Positions 25,104 to 33,756 of a stretch of DNA of 64,000 nt are shown here, one piece after another; position 1 is the first letter of the stretch, and the number at the start of each line of letters is the position of its first letter. The notes under the pieces were generated by a model. That model did no database searches. It was given only the letters and a program-made list of their open reading frames with translations, and had not been told where the DNA came from. The stretch lies in contig JBMNFG010000011.1 in NCBI GenBank assembly GCA_050949175.1, positions 248,001 to 312,000 on the forward strand. Direction: 5' to 3'. The stretch comes from UBA4971 sp900019985 (GTDB lineage Bacteria > Bacillota > SHA-98 > UBA4971). The position numbers and the translations under genes are program-made.

Positions 25104-26165
25104 ATGGAAAAAGGTCGTACCGAAGGGATAGGTTTTTTTGAAAGATATCTGACACTGTGGGTTGCGCTTTGTATGGTGATAGGAGTCTTGATCGGCAGGT
25201 ATCTGCCGGGCATCCCTGGTTTTCTCCGACGTTTCGAGTATGCAAACGTGTCGATTCCTATTGCAATACTGATCTGGCTCATGATATATCCAATGATGCT
25301 AAAAGTGGATTTCCAAAGCATTAAGGATACACGTAAGAACCCTAAGGGGCTTCTTGTCACGTGGATAACCAATTGGCTGATAAAACCCTTCACCATGTTT
25401 ATCATTGCGAGGCTATTCTTCTTCGTGGTCTTTAAGTCTCTGATTCCAGCAGAGCTAGCGCAAGCTTATCTTGCTGGCGCAATACTCCTGGGAGCAGCCC
25501 CGTGCACGGCAATGGTGTTCGTGTGGAGTCATTTGACAAATGGCAACCCAGCCTACACAGTCGTACAAGTGGCGACAAACGACCTGATTATTCTTGTGGC
25601 CTTCACACCTATAGTTGCGTTTCTATTAGGTGTAAGCGGTGTAACCATACCCTGGGACACTCTAATTCTTTCGGTGGTTTTGTTCGTTGTCATCCCGCTG
25701 GCTGGTGGGGCAATCACGCGCAATTACATTACAGCGAATCGTGGACTTGATTACTTTGAAAACAGTTTCTTGCCGAGATTCAGCAGCGTCACGATCGTTG
25801 GTCTATTGCTGACACTGATACTGATCTTTTCGTTCCAGGGAGATGTGATCATCAATAATCCTCTTCATATTGCATTAATTGCTGTACCGTTAGTCATTCA
25901 GACTTTTCTCATCTTCGTCATCGCATATCTAACAAGCAAAGCTATAAAGCTTCCACATGATATAGCGGCACCTGCAGCCATGATCGGTGCATCCAACTTC
26001 TTTGAATTAGCGGTTGCCGTGGCAATCTCATTGTTCGGTACACAAAGCCCCGCTGCACTTGCTACGATTGTGGGAGTCCTTACAGAAGTGCCTGTCATGT
26101 TGATGCTCGTAAGAATAGCGAATAACACAAAGCACTGGTTTTCTACAAAGAGCCAAATAACCTGA
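25104..26165 (+). CDS. acr3: Acr3-type arsenite efflux permease
   Basis: About 353 residues from ATG 25104 behind GGGGGAG. Ten membrane helices. Family signatures are IWLMIYPMMLKVDFQSI in helix 2, GAAPCTAMVFVWSHLTNGNPA with the conserved Cys and NP, and VATNDLIILVAFTPIV. The Cys of APCTAMVF is needed for arsenite transport in studied Acr3 proteins. Ends the arsenic operon; no ArsC arsenate reductase and no ArsA are present. 3' of it (26178-26290) an inverted pair CGCTCTCGC/GCGAGAGCG about 80 bp apart separates it from the convergent next gene. Confidence 0.95.
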   Translation: MEKGRTEGIGFFERYLTLWVALCMVIGVLIGRYLPGIPGFLRRFEYANVSIPIAILIWLMIYPMMLKVDFQSIKDTRKNPKGLLVTWITNWLIKPFTMFIIARLFFFVVFKSLIPAELAQAYLAGAILLGAAPCTAMVFVWSHLTNGNPAYTVVQVATNDLIILVAFTPIVAFLLGVSGVTIPWDTLILSVVLFVVIPLAGGAITRNYITANRGLDYFENSFLPRFSSVTIVGLLLTLILIFSFQGDVIINNPLHIALIAVPLVIQTFLIFVIAYLTSKAIKLPHDIAAPAAMIGASNFFELAVAVAISLFGTQSPAALATIVGVLTEVPVMLMLVRIANNTKHWFSTKSQIT

Positions 26166-26325
26166 GGAATCAGCATACATGACGCTCTCGCGTCATACGG
26201 CTCTTGTCATCCAATCGCTGGCCTTGCGCGGCTCTGTCAGCGGTAGGATACCCCCGGCAGCGGCCTTTACTCTTGCGAGAGCGTTCGCACGAAGCTCGAG
26301 GAAAAACGATTCCAAAATGCTTCAG

Positions 26326-27807
26326 TCAAACCGGTTTTCGTAGATGAAACACTCCTAAACAACTGATCGTAGCTATATTAGCAATCGCTAAGAACAATAT
26401 CCACTCAATGTACCTACCAAATAATAAATAGAGGCTTTTTGCATTCATTACCTCGATGTTTTGAGTTATACTGCCTTTTTCACCATATCCAAGTTCTGCA
26501 ATAATTCTGCCATTATGATCTATAATCTGAGATATTCCATCCTCATTTGCGACAACAATCGGAACCGCACACTCTGCAGCTTTCATTACAGGAAAATACC
26601 TATGAATATTGTGATATATAAAGTCAAAGCCACTATCATTAAAAGGTGCTAGAATCATTTGGGCTCCGTTGTTTTTAAGTCGCTCTACTGTGTTAGCATT
26701 CATATCATAGCAAATCGATACTCCTATTTTCCCAAACCGCGTTTCATATACATCATAATCTTTTCCTTTTGAATAATCCCTGGTCTCACTAAGAGGCACC
26801 AGATTTCTTTTCCTGCTTATTCCCTCAATTTCCCCATCGTTAAGCAGTAAGGCAGAAATAAACCTTTCATCCTTGCTTTTCGTAACACTGTTTCCTTCAG
26901 TAACAGTAAACAAGGTTAGATCACCTAATCGTTTAGATGCATCAATGATATTGTTCCTGAATGCTTGATCAACTTTATTCTCCGTATCATAGATCCCCAG
27001 TTCAGTCTCGGGGAATACGATAATATCTGCATCTACAGACTCAGCAAGACTCATATAGTATTGAAACTTCTGGTTTATGAAATCTTCGTAATCCATATTG
27101 CCTGATGGCGGAGCATAGCTGCCCTGTATGATCGCAACCGACACTTCCTTCAACACCTCAGTGTCGGCTGATAAATCCATTAAGTTCGGAGTTAAAATCA
27201 ATAAAGCGCATATCGTCACGACAATGCCACTTATTCTAATACTTTTAATATCGCATAACATATTTGCTGCTGCAGATAACAGCAATGTAACCAGCAATAG
27301 AACCACGCGGCCACCAAATACAGTTGCTGCTTTGATTATAAAAGTATGAGTTGACAAAGGCGACAAGACAGGAATCATATGGATGAAGCCTATTGTCGGT
27401 ATGTTCTGAAATATAAAATCAAACGCAAAAAAGAAAGCCGGCATTACAATAAATCTATAGCTTTTCTCATCGCAACTAATCAGCGCTCTATACAAAACCC
27501 TTGCAAACAGATCTCCAATAAGAACTGCCAATACGATTCCCAAAAAATATGGAAACACATTATTCCATATACTGATAGCAAGCATAAGAAAATACGGCGT
27601 CAAAAAACAATACATATTTATCCTAGTAATATACCCCTGCAAAATGAGATAAGAAGCCAATATGATTCCAATGTAAAACAGAAAAGCCGCAGAAGGCAGA
27701 ACGTTTCCGGCTACAAGCATGATCCCTGAAATCAAATATAGAACTGGAACAATTGCATATTTACCTGTTCTTTTCTTCTTGAGCTTTTGCTTCTCACATA
27801 TTGACAT
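26326..27807 (-). CDS. Lnt-like membrane nitrilase (apolipoprotein N-acyltransferase-like)
   Basis: 493 residues: about eight membrane helices in the first 210 residues, a carbon-nitrogen hydrolase domain (about 215-455) and a final membrane helix. This is the architecture of apolipoprotein N-acyltransferase. Nitrilase catalytic triad candidates are Glu in VFPETELG, Lys in SRKRNLVPLSE and Cys in GVSICYDMN. Lnt adds the third acyl chain to lipoproteins; most Bacillota lack canonical Lnt, so this may act on another amine or be a diverged acyltransferase. The gene is visibly more AT-rich than its neighbours and lies beside gene debris, suggesting transfer. No ribosome site of strength was seen. 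Confidence 0.75.
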   Translation of the reverse strand: MSICEKQKLKKKRTGKYAIVPVLYLISGIMLVAGNVLPSAAFLFYIGIILASYLILQGYITRINMYCFLTPYFLMLAISIWNNVFPYFLGIVLAVLIGDLFARVLYRALISCDEKSYRFIVMPAFFFAFDFIFQNIPTIGFIHMIPVLSPLSTHTFIIKAATVFGGRVVLLLVTLLLSAAANMLCDIKSIRISGIVVTICALLILTPNLMDLSADTEVLKEVSVAIIQGSYAPPSGNMDYEDFINQKFQYYMSLAESVDADIIVFPETELGIYDTENKVDQAFRNNIIDASKRLGDLTLFTVTEGNSVTKSKDERFISALLLNDGEIEGISRKRNLVPLSETRDYSKGKDYDVYETRFGKIGVSICYDMNANTVERLKNNGAQMILAPFNDSGFDFIYHNIHRYFPVMKAAECAVPIVVANEDGISQIIDHNGRIIAELGYGEKGSITQNIEVMNAKSLYLLFGRYIEWILFLAIANIATISCLGVFHLRKPV

Positions 27808-28299
27808 CTTAATACCCCTTCATATAATAACCTAAAACGACCCTCCCCAAGAAATACCACACCTCACCCGGATTATAATACTATTCGACTCATGTTGTTG
27901 CTAATCACGCTGCTTGACCGCATTTGGCTCACGGTATGTGGCCGGCAGCGGCAAAAGATCGTCCCAGAGATTCAACTTCTGCATAATCGCCTCATAGATC
28001 TGCGTCCGGAGCGCCTGCGGTGAGGAAAACAACTCTTTGCAGTTATTCATCTGAAGAAATTGATGGTTGTACCTGGCTTGATTCCGACTTGTGCTGGATG
28101 ATAAATTCGTGGAAATCGAAAACAGAGGAGCAAAAAGATGTATGTGAATAATGGATTTGCACGGATTCTGTGCGGATATCTTAATAATAAAGATATTAAC
28201 ACGGCATTGTTCAGTTGGGCCATGCCCAAACCCTGGATGTTTGACATTATAAGCGGACATCAAAAACGTCAACCGGTTAACCCTCTCAAATCATGGCGA
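27808..28299. other. AT-rich intergenic patch with probable gene debris
   Basis: No gene of clear identity. On the minus strand 27901-28050 translates to a protein-like tail (ALRTQIYEAIMQKLNLWDDL) with no start or ribosome site, looking like the remnant of a C-terminus. On the plus strand a 58-codon frame with a good ribosome site is listed separately. Confidence 0.35.
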
Positions 28300-28314
28300 T
28301 TACATCTCTTCTGA
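28138..28314 (+). CDS. Possible small hypothetical protein
   Basis: 58 codons starting ATG at 28138 with AGAGGAG 8 bp upstream, opening MYVNNGFARILCGYLNNKDI. The frame ends just inside the 3' end of the convergent ABC ATPase gene. It resembles nothing I know. It may be a real small protein, or a fragment of a degraded gene with a chance ribosome site. Confidence 0.2.
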   Translation: MYVNNGFARILCGYLNNKDINTALFSWAMPKPWMFDIISGHQKRQPVNPLKSWRLHLF

Positions 28315-29124
28315 CGCATCTGATTCTTTCGTTATTTGCCCGTTTTCTCCTAAACCCTCTGCAATGCACACCCTACGCTTTATCTCATCCAGATCGAGCA
28401 CGCGCAGATTTGTGCCATAAAGCTCTGATAGCAGTTCTTCGTTCACTATGTCATGGCTATTTCCAAAGATGAGATTCCCGTTTCGGTCAAGCACAGCCAC
28501 TTCGTCATCGAGAAGAAAAACATGATCAGGATTATGGGTGGTCATCACCACGCCGTACCCATCATCCGCCAGCTCCCTGAGCATGCTCAGCACTTTCATC
28601 TGGTTGCCGATATCCAGATGTGAAGTAGGTTCGTCCAAAAGGATAACAGAAGGCCTCTGTGCAAGCACCCTGGCAATGGCAACTTGCTGCCTCTCTCCTC
28701 CACTGATCTTCATAATAGACTGCTCTGCTATGTGTTCCAATCTCATTCTTCGAATAGCAGTCCATGCTATCTCATATTCCTCTGCTTTTGGTTTTTGAAA
28801 TAAGCCCATACGAGGTGCGCAACCGGTAACAACATAATCAAGCACACTATAGTGGAAAGACGGCACTATGTCCTGAGGAACAAGTCCTACTGCGCAGGCA
28901 ATCTCCCTCTGACGCATACGAAGGTAACTCCTACCGTCAAACAGTATATCGCCGCGGGTAGGCATCAGAAGACGTGCAATACAAGCAAGCAATGTGGACT
29001 TGCCTGCTCCATTTGGCCCTAAGATAGACAGAACGCGCCCCTTCGTGATTTGGAAGGTCAGGGATTTGAAGACTCGTTTTCCATTGGGATATGAAAATCC
29101 AAGAGACTCCACTGAAATATTCAT
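28300..29124 (-). CDS. FecE/MolC-like ABC transporter ATPase
   Basis: 274 residues from ATG 29124, which overlaps the permease stop as ATGA. Walker A is GPNGAGKST, Q-loop VPQDIVPSF, signature ISGGERQQ, Walker B VILLDEPTSHLD and H-loop TTHNPDH; all intact. The TSHLD D-loop is typical of the iron-siderophore/cobalamin/molybdate type II importer family. It energises the permease encoded immediately upstream. The riboswitch before the operon points to molybdate or tungstate as substrate. Confidence 0.9.
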   Translation of the reverse strand: MNISVESLGFSYPNGKRVFKSLTFQITKGRVLSILGPNGAGKSTLLACIARLLMPTRGDILFDGRSYLRMRQREIACAVGLVPQDIVPSFHYSVLDYVVTGCAPRMGLFQKPKAEEYEIAWTAIRRMRLEHIAEQSIMKISGGERQQVAIARVLAQRPSVILLDEPTSHLDIGNQMKVLSMLRELADDGYGVVMTTHNPDHVFLLDDEVAVLDRNGNLIFGNSHDIVNEELLSELYGTNLRVLDLDEIKRRVCIAEGLGENGQITKESDASEEM

Positions 29125-30140
29125 CGAACTGCTTCCCTTTGTCTCCATAGCAACCATGCAAAAAATGGTGCACCGATTATCCCGGTAAGTATGCTAAGGG
29201 GAATCTCAACTGACATCGCTGCCCGGGAAAGTGTATCTACAATGAGCATAAATAGGCCGCCCAGTAGTATAGTCACAGGTAATAGTTTGGTATTATTGGG
29301 ACCTGTCAGCAACCGTCCAAGATGGGGTATTACAAGACCAATCCAACCTATGGTTCCGCTGATACTCACAGCGCTTGCCGTAAGAAAACTGGCACAGGCT
29401 ATAACAATTCCACGGAAAAGAGGCACATTCATGCCCAGTGTTTTAGCTTCGTCTTCACCAAAGGAGAGAATATTAATTCTCCAGCTCAAAGCAAGAAGCA
29501 AACTTCCACAGATAATAAACACAGGCAGCACAGCCAGCATTTGTGCACGATTCACCGATGCGACACTGCCCATCTGCCAAAAAACGATCTCCGCCAATTG
29601 AGTCTCAGGATCAGCTACGTACTTGAGGATACCCAGCACCGAAGTCATGAACCCACTGGTAACTATACCTGCAAGTACTAACGCCATATTACTGTCGCTG
29701 CGCAACAGGCGTGTGATTGCCACACTGATACTGACAGCAATCATGCCCATAGCAAATGCGGAAACCTGTATCATTGACATGCCGCCTCCACCTAAGATGG
29801 CGATTGCTGCCCCGACACACGCGCCTGATGATACTCCTAATAAATCAGGCGACACCAGGGGGTTCTTGAAAACCCCCTGGTATACTGCGCCTGACAGAGA
29901 AAGAGATGCACCTACTAGTATTGCAGAAGCTATACGGGGGATACGAATAATAAACACTACATTGTGCATGGCGTAGTCGGAAGGAGTGGTATCTGTGATC
30001 CTTTCAACCAGAACCCGTATAACATCCGCAGGATTCATACTGTACCGGCCTACACTTAGTGCAATCAGGCAAAATCCTGCTAACGCCGCTGCGAGTCCGG
30101 CCAGAATAGTATGATATCGTCTGTTACGCTCAAACTCCAC
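29121..30140 (-). CDS. FecCD/MolB-like ABC importer permease
   Basis: 339 residues, about ten membrane helices. Family motifs are IRIPRIASAILVGASLSLSG near residue 65, GVSSGACVGAAIAIL, and the coupling-helix region GTIGWIGLVIPHLGRLL. Belongs to the type II importer permeases (BtuC/FhuB/MolB). It starts 2 bp after the binding-protein stop and overlaps the ATPase by 4 bp, so the three genes are one operon. Similar transporters bring in siderophores, heme, cobalamin or molybdate; the upstream riboswitch favours the last. Confidence 0.92.
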   Translation of the reverse strand: MEFERNRRYHTILAGLAAALAGFCLIALSVGRYSMNPADVIRVLVERITDTTPSDYAMHNVVFIIRIPRIASAILVGASLSLSGAVYQGVFKNPLVSPDLLGVSSGACVGAAIAILGGGGMSMIQVSAFAMGMIAVSISVAITRLLRSDSNMALVLAGIVTSGFMTSVLGILKYVADPETQLAEIVFWQMGSVASVNRAQMLAVLPVFIICGSLLLALSWRINILSFGEDEAKTLGMNVPLFRGIVIACASFLTASAVSISGTIGWIGLVIPHLGRLLTGPNNTKLLPVTILLGGLFMLIVDTLSRAAMSVEIPLSILTGIIGAPFFAWLLWRQREAVR

Positions 30141-30142
30141 TA

Positions 30143-31189
30143 CTATTCAATCCCAAGCCTTTCGGCACTGAACGTCTGTCCGTATACAAACTGGTAGAAT
30201 TCATCTACATCCGCCATCAAGTCTTCAAAGCTATACAATTCGGGATGCAGGTTGTAGCATGTCCAGCACAACCCAAGTGCAGATGAAGCAACAGGATAAT
30301 CCCAAGGCTCGAGTTTAGACGGGAACCTGTAAACCCTTCGGTTCTGAACCGCCGAAATACTTGACCACTTCGGATCATTCAAGATGTCTTCTACCGTATA
30401 GTCAGCGTAAACAGGAATATAAATAACCTCCGGATTCCATGCAATAATCTGTTCAATGTCTACATCAGTCCACAGTTCATCAGGTTGGAAGCCTGCAGTT
30501 ACGTTTATGCCACCTGCAGTCTCAATCATAAGGTTCTGGAGCATTGCATCTGTACTTACCGCTGTCATGGAGCTCCCTGACAGCATCAACACAGTCGGCT
30601 TTGTCTCTGCCTTCTCTGCGATAGCGCTGATCTTCTTGATCTTTTCGTCAAAGAAATCATTTAGCCTTCTTGCACGTTCGTCCTGGCCGGTAGCTTTGCC
30701 TACCAGAGTAAGCGCGCTCTTAATAGACTCGAACTTCTCCACATCCAGGACTAGGCACGGAACACCTATTTCCTCAAACTGAGGGACCTGTGATGCGAAG
30801 CGAGCCGGCATCATCATAAGATCAGGCTTAACTGCCATAACAGTCTCCATATTTATGTTCCGGCCTTTGCCGATCTGTGTAACTTCGTTGATCTCAGGAG
30901 CAACCAAGTCATATAATCCGAAAGCCATATCCTTATTGCCGAAGCCGACAATTCGATGCCCGTTTCCATCGAGGACCACAACCATGTTCATGGTTGGATT
31001 GTGAGTACCGATTACCCGCTGTGCCGGCCCGGGAAGTTCTACAGTCCTGCCTATATGGTCGACCAGCGTGATTTTTCCCTCAGGATTACTGGTTTCACCT
31101 GCTACACCACAGGTTGCAAGCACGAATAACATTGTTATACACGCCAACACCGTACCGAGTTGTCTTTTGTTAATCTTAAAGGCTCTCAT
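30143..31189 (-). CDS. MolA/FecB-like substrate-binding lipoprotein
   Basis: 348 residues from ATG 31189 (GGGAGGAATACC upstream). A signal peptide ends in a lipobox VLATCG, cysteine at about residue 27. The two-lobed periplasmic binding fold (PF01497) is shown by TLVDHIGRTVELPGPAQRVI, KPDLMMMPAR, and NPEVIYIPVYADY. An oxyanion binding role fits the small MolA branch; no siderophore-specific residues can be claimed. First gene after a probable molybdenum cofactor riboswitch, so uptake of molybdate or tungstate is the best inference. Confidence 0.88.
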   Translation of the reverse strand: MRAFKINKRQLGTVLACITMLFVLATCGVAGETSNPEGKITLVDHIGRTVELPGPAQRVIGTHNPTMNMVVVLDGNGHRIVGFGNKDMAFGLYDLVAPEINEVTQIGKGRNINMETVMAVKPDLMMMPARFASQVPQFEEIGVPCLVLDVEKFESIKSALTLVGKATGQDERARRLNDFFDEKIKKISAIAEKAETKPTVLMLSGSSMTAVSTDAMLQNLMIETAGGINVTAGFQPDELWTDVDIEQIIAWNPEVIYIPVYADYTVEDILNDPKWSSISAVQNRRVYRFPSKLEPWDYPVASSALGLCWTCYNLHPELYSFEDLMADVDEFYQFVYGQTFSAERLGIE

Positions 31190-31274
31190 GTGGTATTCCT
31201 CCCACCTTTCAGATATCAATCGTATTCAGGAACCAAATCCTATACCCATACTCCTCATACCATTGCCTACTACC

Positions 31275-31447
31275 GAAAAAATAGAGCCCTACTGTGGGAG
31301 CAGGGCCCGGTACCTAACACTTAACTGACTGCCTATGGCGACCCTCCTTTCCACAATGGGAGGCCATGCCGTTTCCAGCATAACCCTAACGCCTGTAACT
31401 CATAGCTACTTGCCTTAGACTTTACAGGTTCGGAGTCTAAAGGTATT
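31275..31447 (-). promoter_or_regulatory. Probable molybdenum-cofactor (Moco/Tuco) riboswitch with terminator
   Basis: Read on the minus strand, the leader begins with CCTTTAGACT...AGTCTAAGG (31412-31443, a hairpin), then GGAAACGGCATGGCCTCCC and GGAAAGGAGGGTCGCC, words I recognise from the Moco RNA motif core (GGCCUCCC...GGGAGGGUCGCC). It is followed by an intrinsic terminator GCCCTGCT-CCCAC-AGTAGGGC-TCTATTTTTT (31275-31307), the likely expression platform, about 85 bp before the start codon. Terminator control fits repression when cofactor is plentiful. Checking against Rfam RF01055 would settle it. Confidence 0.72.
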
Positions 31448-31514
31448 CACGTATGTAACAGTCTATTTTTTTTAATTTTATCACGATTTTCTTATAATGT
31501 AAACGATGCCCACA

Positions 31515-32193
31515 GAGATGGCGGCGCTTCTGCCACCTTCCTGGAAGATACTGGTTCCATTTCGGCCATCTTTTCCGATCTTTTCGGGCACATGCTCATA
31601 ACTACTTTATTTTCAACCAGCTTTCCTCAAAGAGATGGTTCGATTTCGACCACCCTTTACGATTCTTTCGAGCAAACGCTCATTAATGGTTGATTCTCAA
31701 CCACCTTTCCTTGAGGAGATGGTTCAATTTCGACCACACTTTCCGGTTTTTTCGAGCAAACGCTCATAAATGGAAGGTTTTGAACCACCCAAACTGCCTC
31801 AGGTGGTAGAGAATCGACCACATTTTCAGGCTTCAAGCGGATTTTGGGACCTTTTTGGGGCTCAGGTGGTAGATTCTCTACCACTTTTTTGGAAAATGTG
31901 GCAGTTTTTCGCCCACCTTTTCAGAAAATGTGGGCGAGTTTCGACCACCGAACCGCAAATTACCACATTATGGGAGGCGTGGTGGTCGATATCCTACCAC
32001 CCTAGCACCTGATCATGGTAGAAAACCTTCCACCTTTAGGCCTCCTGGTGGGCGAGAATCTACCATTTTAGAACAAGCGCTCAGAACTGTGGTAGAAAAG
32101 CTGCCACCAAAGAGCCTTTCGGTGGTTGCTTTTCGACCACGGCAGCCTGTCGCTTCCGACGAGACGGCTGGAATGAGCTGTTCACATCCTTAG
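31515..32193. repeat. Dyad-array element, copy B (inverted relative to copy A)
   Basis: At least fourteen imperfect 20-bp dyads of the GTGGTNGA/TCNACCAC type, for example 31633-31653, 31684-31704, 31718-31738, 31769-31788, 31802-31821, 31865-31884 (perfect arms), 31898-31917, 31930-31949, 31979-32001 and 32121-32140. It matches copy A on the opposite strand in the same dyad order. At the 31515-31740 end it carries two extra decayed copies of an about 86-bp higher-order unit (two dyads plus GAGCAAACGCTC) that copy A lacks. Confidence 0.85.
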
Positions 32194-32254
32194 GCTGAGG
32201 CTTTTCAGCCGCAAACAGGTGGCCTGAGCTGGAAGTAAGAGATGATCTGCTATT

Positions 32255-32377
32255 CTGACGATCGCATGTTAGTAGGGCTGTTGTGTGTTACACGGACGTT
32301 AGCCGGGCTGTTGCATCTTAGACCGACGATTACCTGTCAGCCAGGCCGTTGCGTGTTAGACCGACGATCACGTTTTG
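32255..32377. repeat. About 38-bp degenerate tandem repeat
   Basis: Three and a half units of type CCGACGATTACCTGTCAGCC plus AGGCCGTTGCGTGTTAGA, with one unit shortened to 30 bp. It lies between repeat copy B and the terminator of the tRNA-Met pair; nothing coding is seen here. Confidence 0.75.
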
Positions 32378-32431
32378 AAAGGAAGGTTCAGGGATAAGCA
32401 TAAGATTCACCCGACGTATGCAGACTCAAGG

Positions 32432-32462
32432 AGAAAAACAAAACAGCCAGGAAACCCTGGCT
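32432..32462 (-). terminator. Terminator for the two tRNA-Met genes
   Basis: On the minus strand AGCCAGGGTTTCCTGGCT is followed by GTTTTGTTTTTC, about 16 bp beyond the tRNA-Met 3' end. Confidence 0.88.
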
Positions 32463-32477
32463 AAGGCTGTCAACAAA

Positions 32478-32554
32478 TGGTAGCGGCGACTGGATTCGAA
32501 CCAGTGACGCCACGGGTATGAACCGTGTGCTCTAACCACCTGAGCTACGCCGCC
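32478..32554 (-). tRNA. tRNA-Met (elongator, anticodon CAT)
   Basis: Minus-strand cloverleaf: acceptor GGCGGCG with CGCCGCT, D arm TAGCTCAGGTGGTTAGAGC, anticodon loop GTTCATACC giving CAT, T arm CACTGGTTCGAATCCAGT, encoded CCA, 77 bases. A CAT anticodon could also be tRNA-Ile2 (lysidine); the elongator Met call is favoured by context next to the initiator tRNA but is not certain. Confidence 0.88.
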
Positions 32555-32561
32555 CCCTGAA

Positions 32562-32625
32562 ATTGTTATCTCTTGTGAAATTGTTATCGTTTGTGAAATC
32601 GTTATCTCTTGACGTTATTATACTC
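32562..32625. repeat. 18-bp tandem repeat between the two tRNA-Met genes
   Basis: Three units TGAAATTGTTATCTCTTG, TGAAATTGTTATCGTTTG, TGAAATCGTTATCTCTTG in exact 18-bp register, then a decayed fourth ending near ACTCTAAAATTGTTATG. Confidence 0.85.
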
Positions 32626-32689
32626 TAAAATTGTTATGGGGCGCCAAAGATGCCTCGCTTCGTACGTCCCACAATCATTCTGAAAAAAA

Positions 32690-32765
<76 letters not shown>

Positions 32766-32848
32766 ACGTTATCAGCAACGGAGCAGTCAATTGCTTATGA
32801 CAGCTACCGTGCATTAGTTATTATAGCAAATAGGTCTGCCTTGTCAAG

Positions 32849-33724
32849 TCATTTTGCCTTCCTACTTGATACAGCTTTTCGCGTCTTAACAAGATAAGAC
32901 ATGGAGTCCTCATGTCTATCGATTGCAATAGACATGAATAAAACATCTACAACTGCCAGCTGCGCAATGCGGGATGCCATTGCCCCGCTGCGGAGGGCAG
33001 TCTCATGAACTGAGGTCAACAAGACAACCTCAGCAAGACGGGCAGCTGTCGACTCAGGGTAGTTTGTAATGCAGATCGTCCCGGCGCCGGCCTGGCGAGC
33101 GAGCCTCAGCACTTCAGCCGCATCAAGGGTCTCTCCTGAATGGGTTATTACTATCGCCACATCTCCCGGCTGCATAAGAGCTGCCTGCACCAGCTGGTTA
33201 TGGGTGTCTTGATCGAACTTCGCCTCTATCCCAATCCTCATAAACTTTGACTGAGCATCATGGGCCACCAGCCCTGAAGCACCCACACCGAAAAAAACGA
33301 GCTTTTCGGCATTCTTGATTATGTCCACTGCTTTCTCCAGCTCAGTTTCACTAAGCACCTTGAGCGTATCGGAGAGAGCTTGTGCACTTGTTTGGAAGAT
33401 CTTATCTCTGATAACCGCTACGCTATCTCCAGGCTCGACTTCTCCGAAAGCATTGGCAGGTGTCGTCGCCAGATCCCTTACAAGAGCCATCTTAAGATGA
33501 GGGAATCCCTCAAAACCCAAACGTTGACAGCATTTGATCACAGTTGATTCGCTTACTCCGACCTCAGCCCCTAGTTGTATTGAAGACATTTTAATGACTT
33601 CTGCCGGGTGAGCAAGGATGTATTTGGCTACCTTTTGCTCGGAACGAGCCAAAGAAGGATAGCGTCCCCGGATTAACGGAATGCAGTAAGACATGGATTC
33701 TGCAGGTTGAGACTGATTATCCAT
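32849..33724 (-). CDS. RpiR/MurR-family transcriptional regulator
   Basis: 291 residues. N-terminal helix-turn-helix of the RpiR family (SLARSEQKVAKYIL, then GVSESTVIKCCQRLGFEGF) and a C-terminal SIS sugar-phosphate domain (LVFFGVGASGLVAHDAQSKF and VAIVITHSGETLDAAEVLRLA). Regulators of this type sense sugar phosphates; MurR senses MurNAc-6-phosphate. Its place at the end of a transcript with murQ and a NamZ-like muramidase makes MurNAc-6-P the best candidate ligand. AAGGAGG precedes the ATG. Could equally respond to another amino-sugar phosphate. Confidence 0.9.
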   Translation of the reverse strand: MDNQSQPAESMSYCIPLIRGRYPSLARSEQKVAKYILAHPAEVIKMSSIQLGAEVGVSESTVIKCCQRLGFEGFPHLKMALVRDLATTPANAFGEVEPGDSVAVIRDKIFQTSAQALSDTLKVLSETELEKAVDIIKNAEKLVFFGVGASGLVAHDAQSKFMRIGIEAKFDQDTHNQLVQAALMQPGDVAIVITHSGETLDAAEVLRLARQAGAGTICITNYPESTAARLAEVVLLTSVHETALRSGAMASRIAQLAVVDVLFMSIAIDRHEDSMSYLVKTRKAVSSRKAK

Positions 33725-33756
33725 GTAAACCTCCTTTAATATAAGAAATCGCCACC

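Noticed and set aside
26178..26290. Rho-independent terminator between acr3 and the nitrilase gene
   Set aside because: CGCTCTCGC and GCGAGAGCG can pair but are about 80 bp apart with no T-run, so not listed as a terminator.
31275..31447. Cobalamin riboswitch as an alternative for the RNA leader before the importer
   Set aside because: The GCCACTG B12-box is absent, and the GGCCTCCC...GGAGGGTCGCC words fit the Moco motif instead; left open for an Infernal check.
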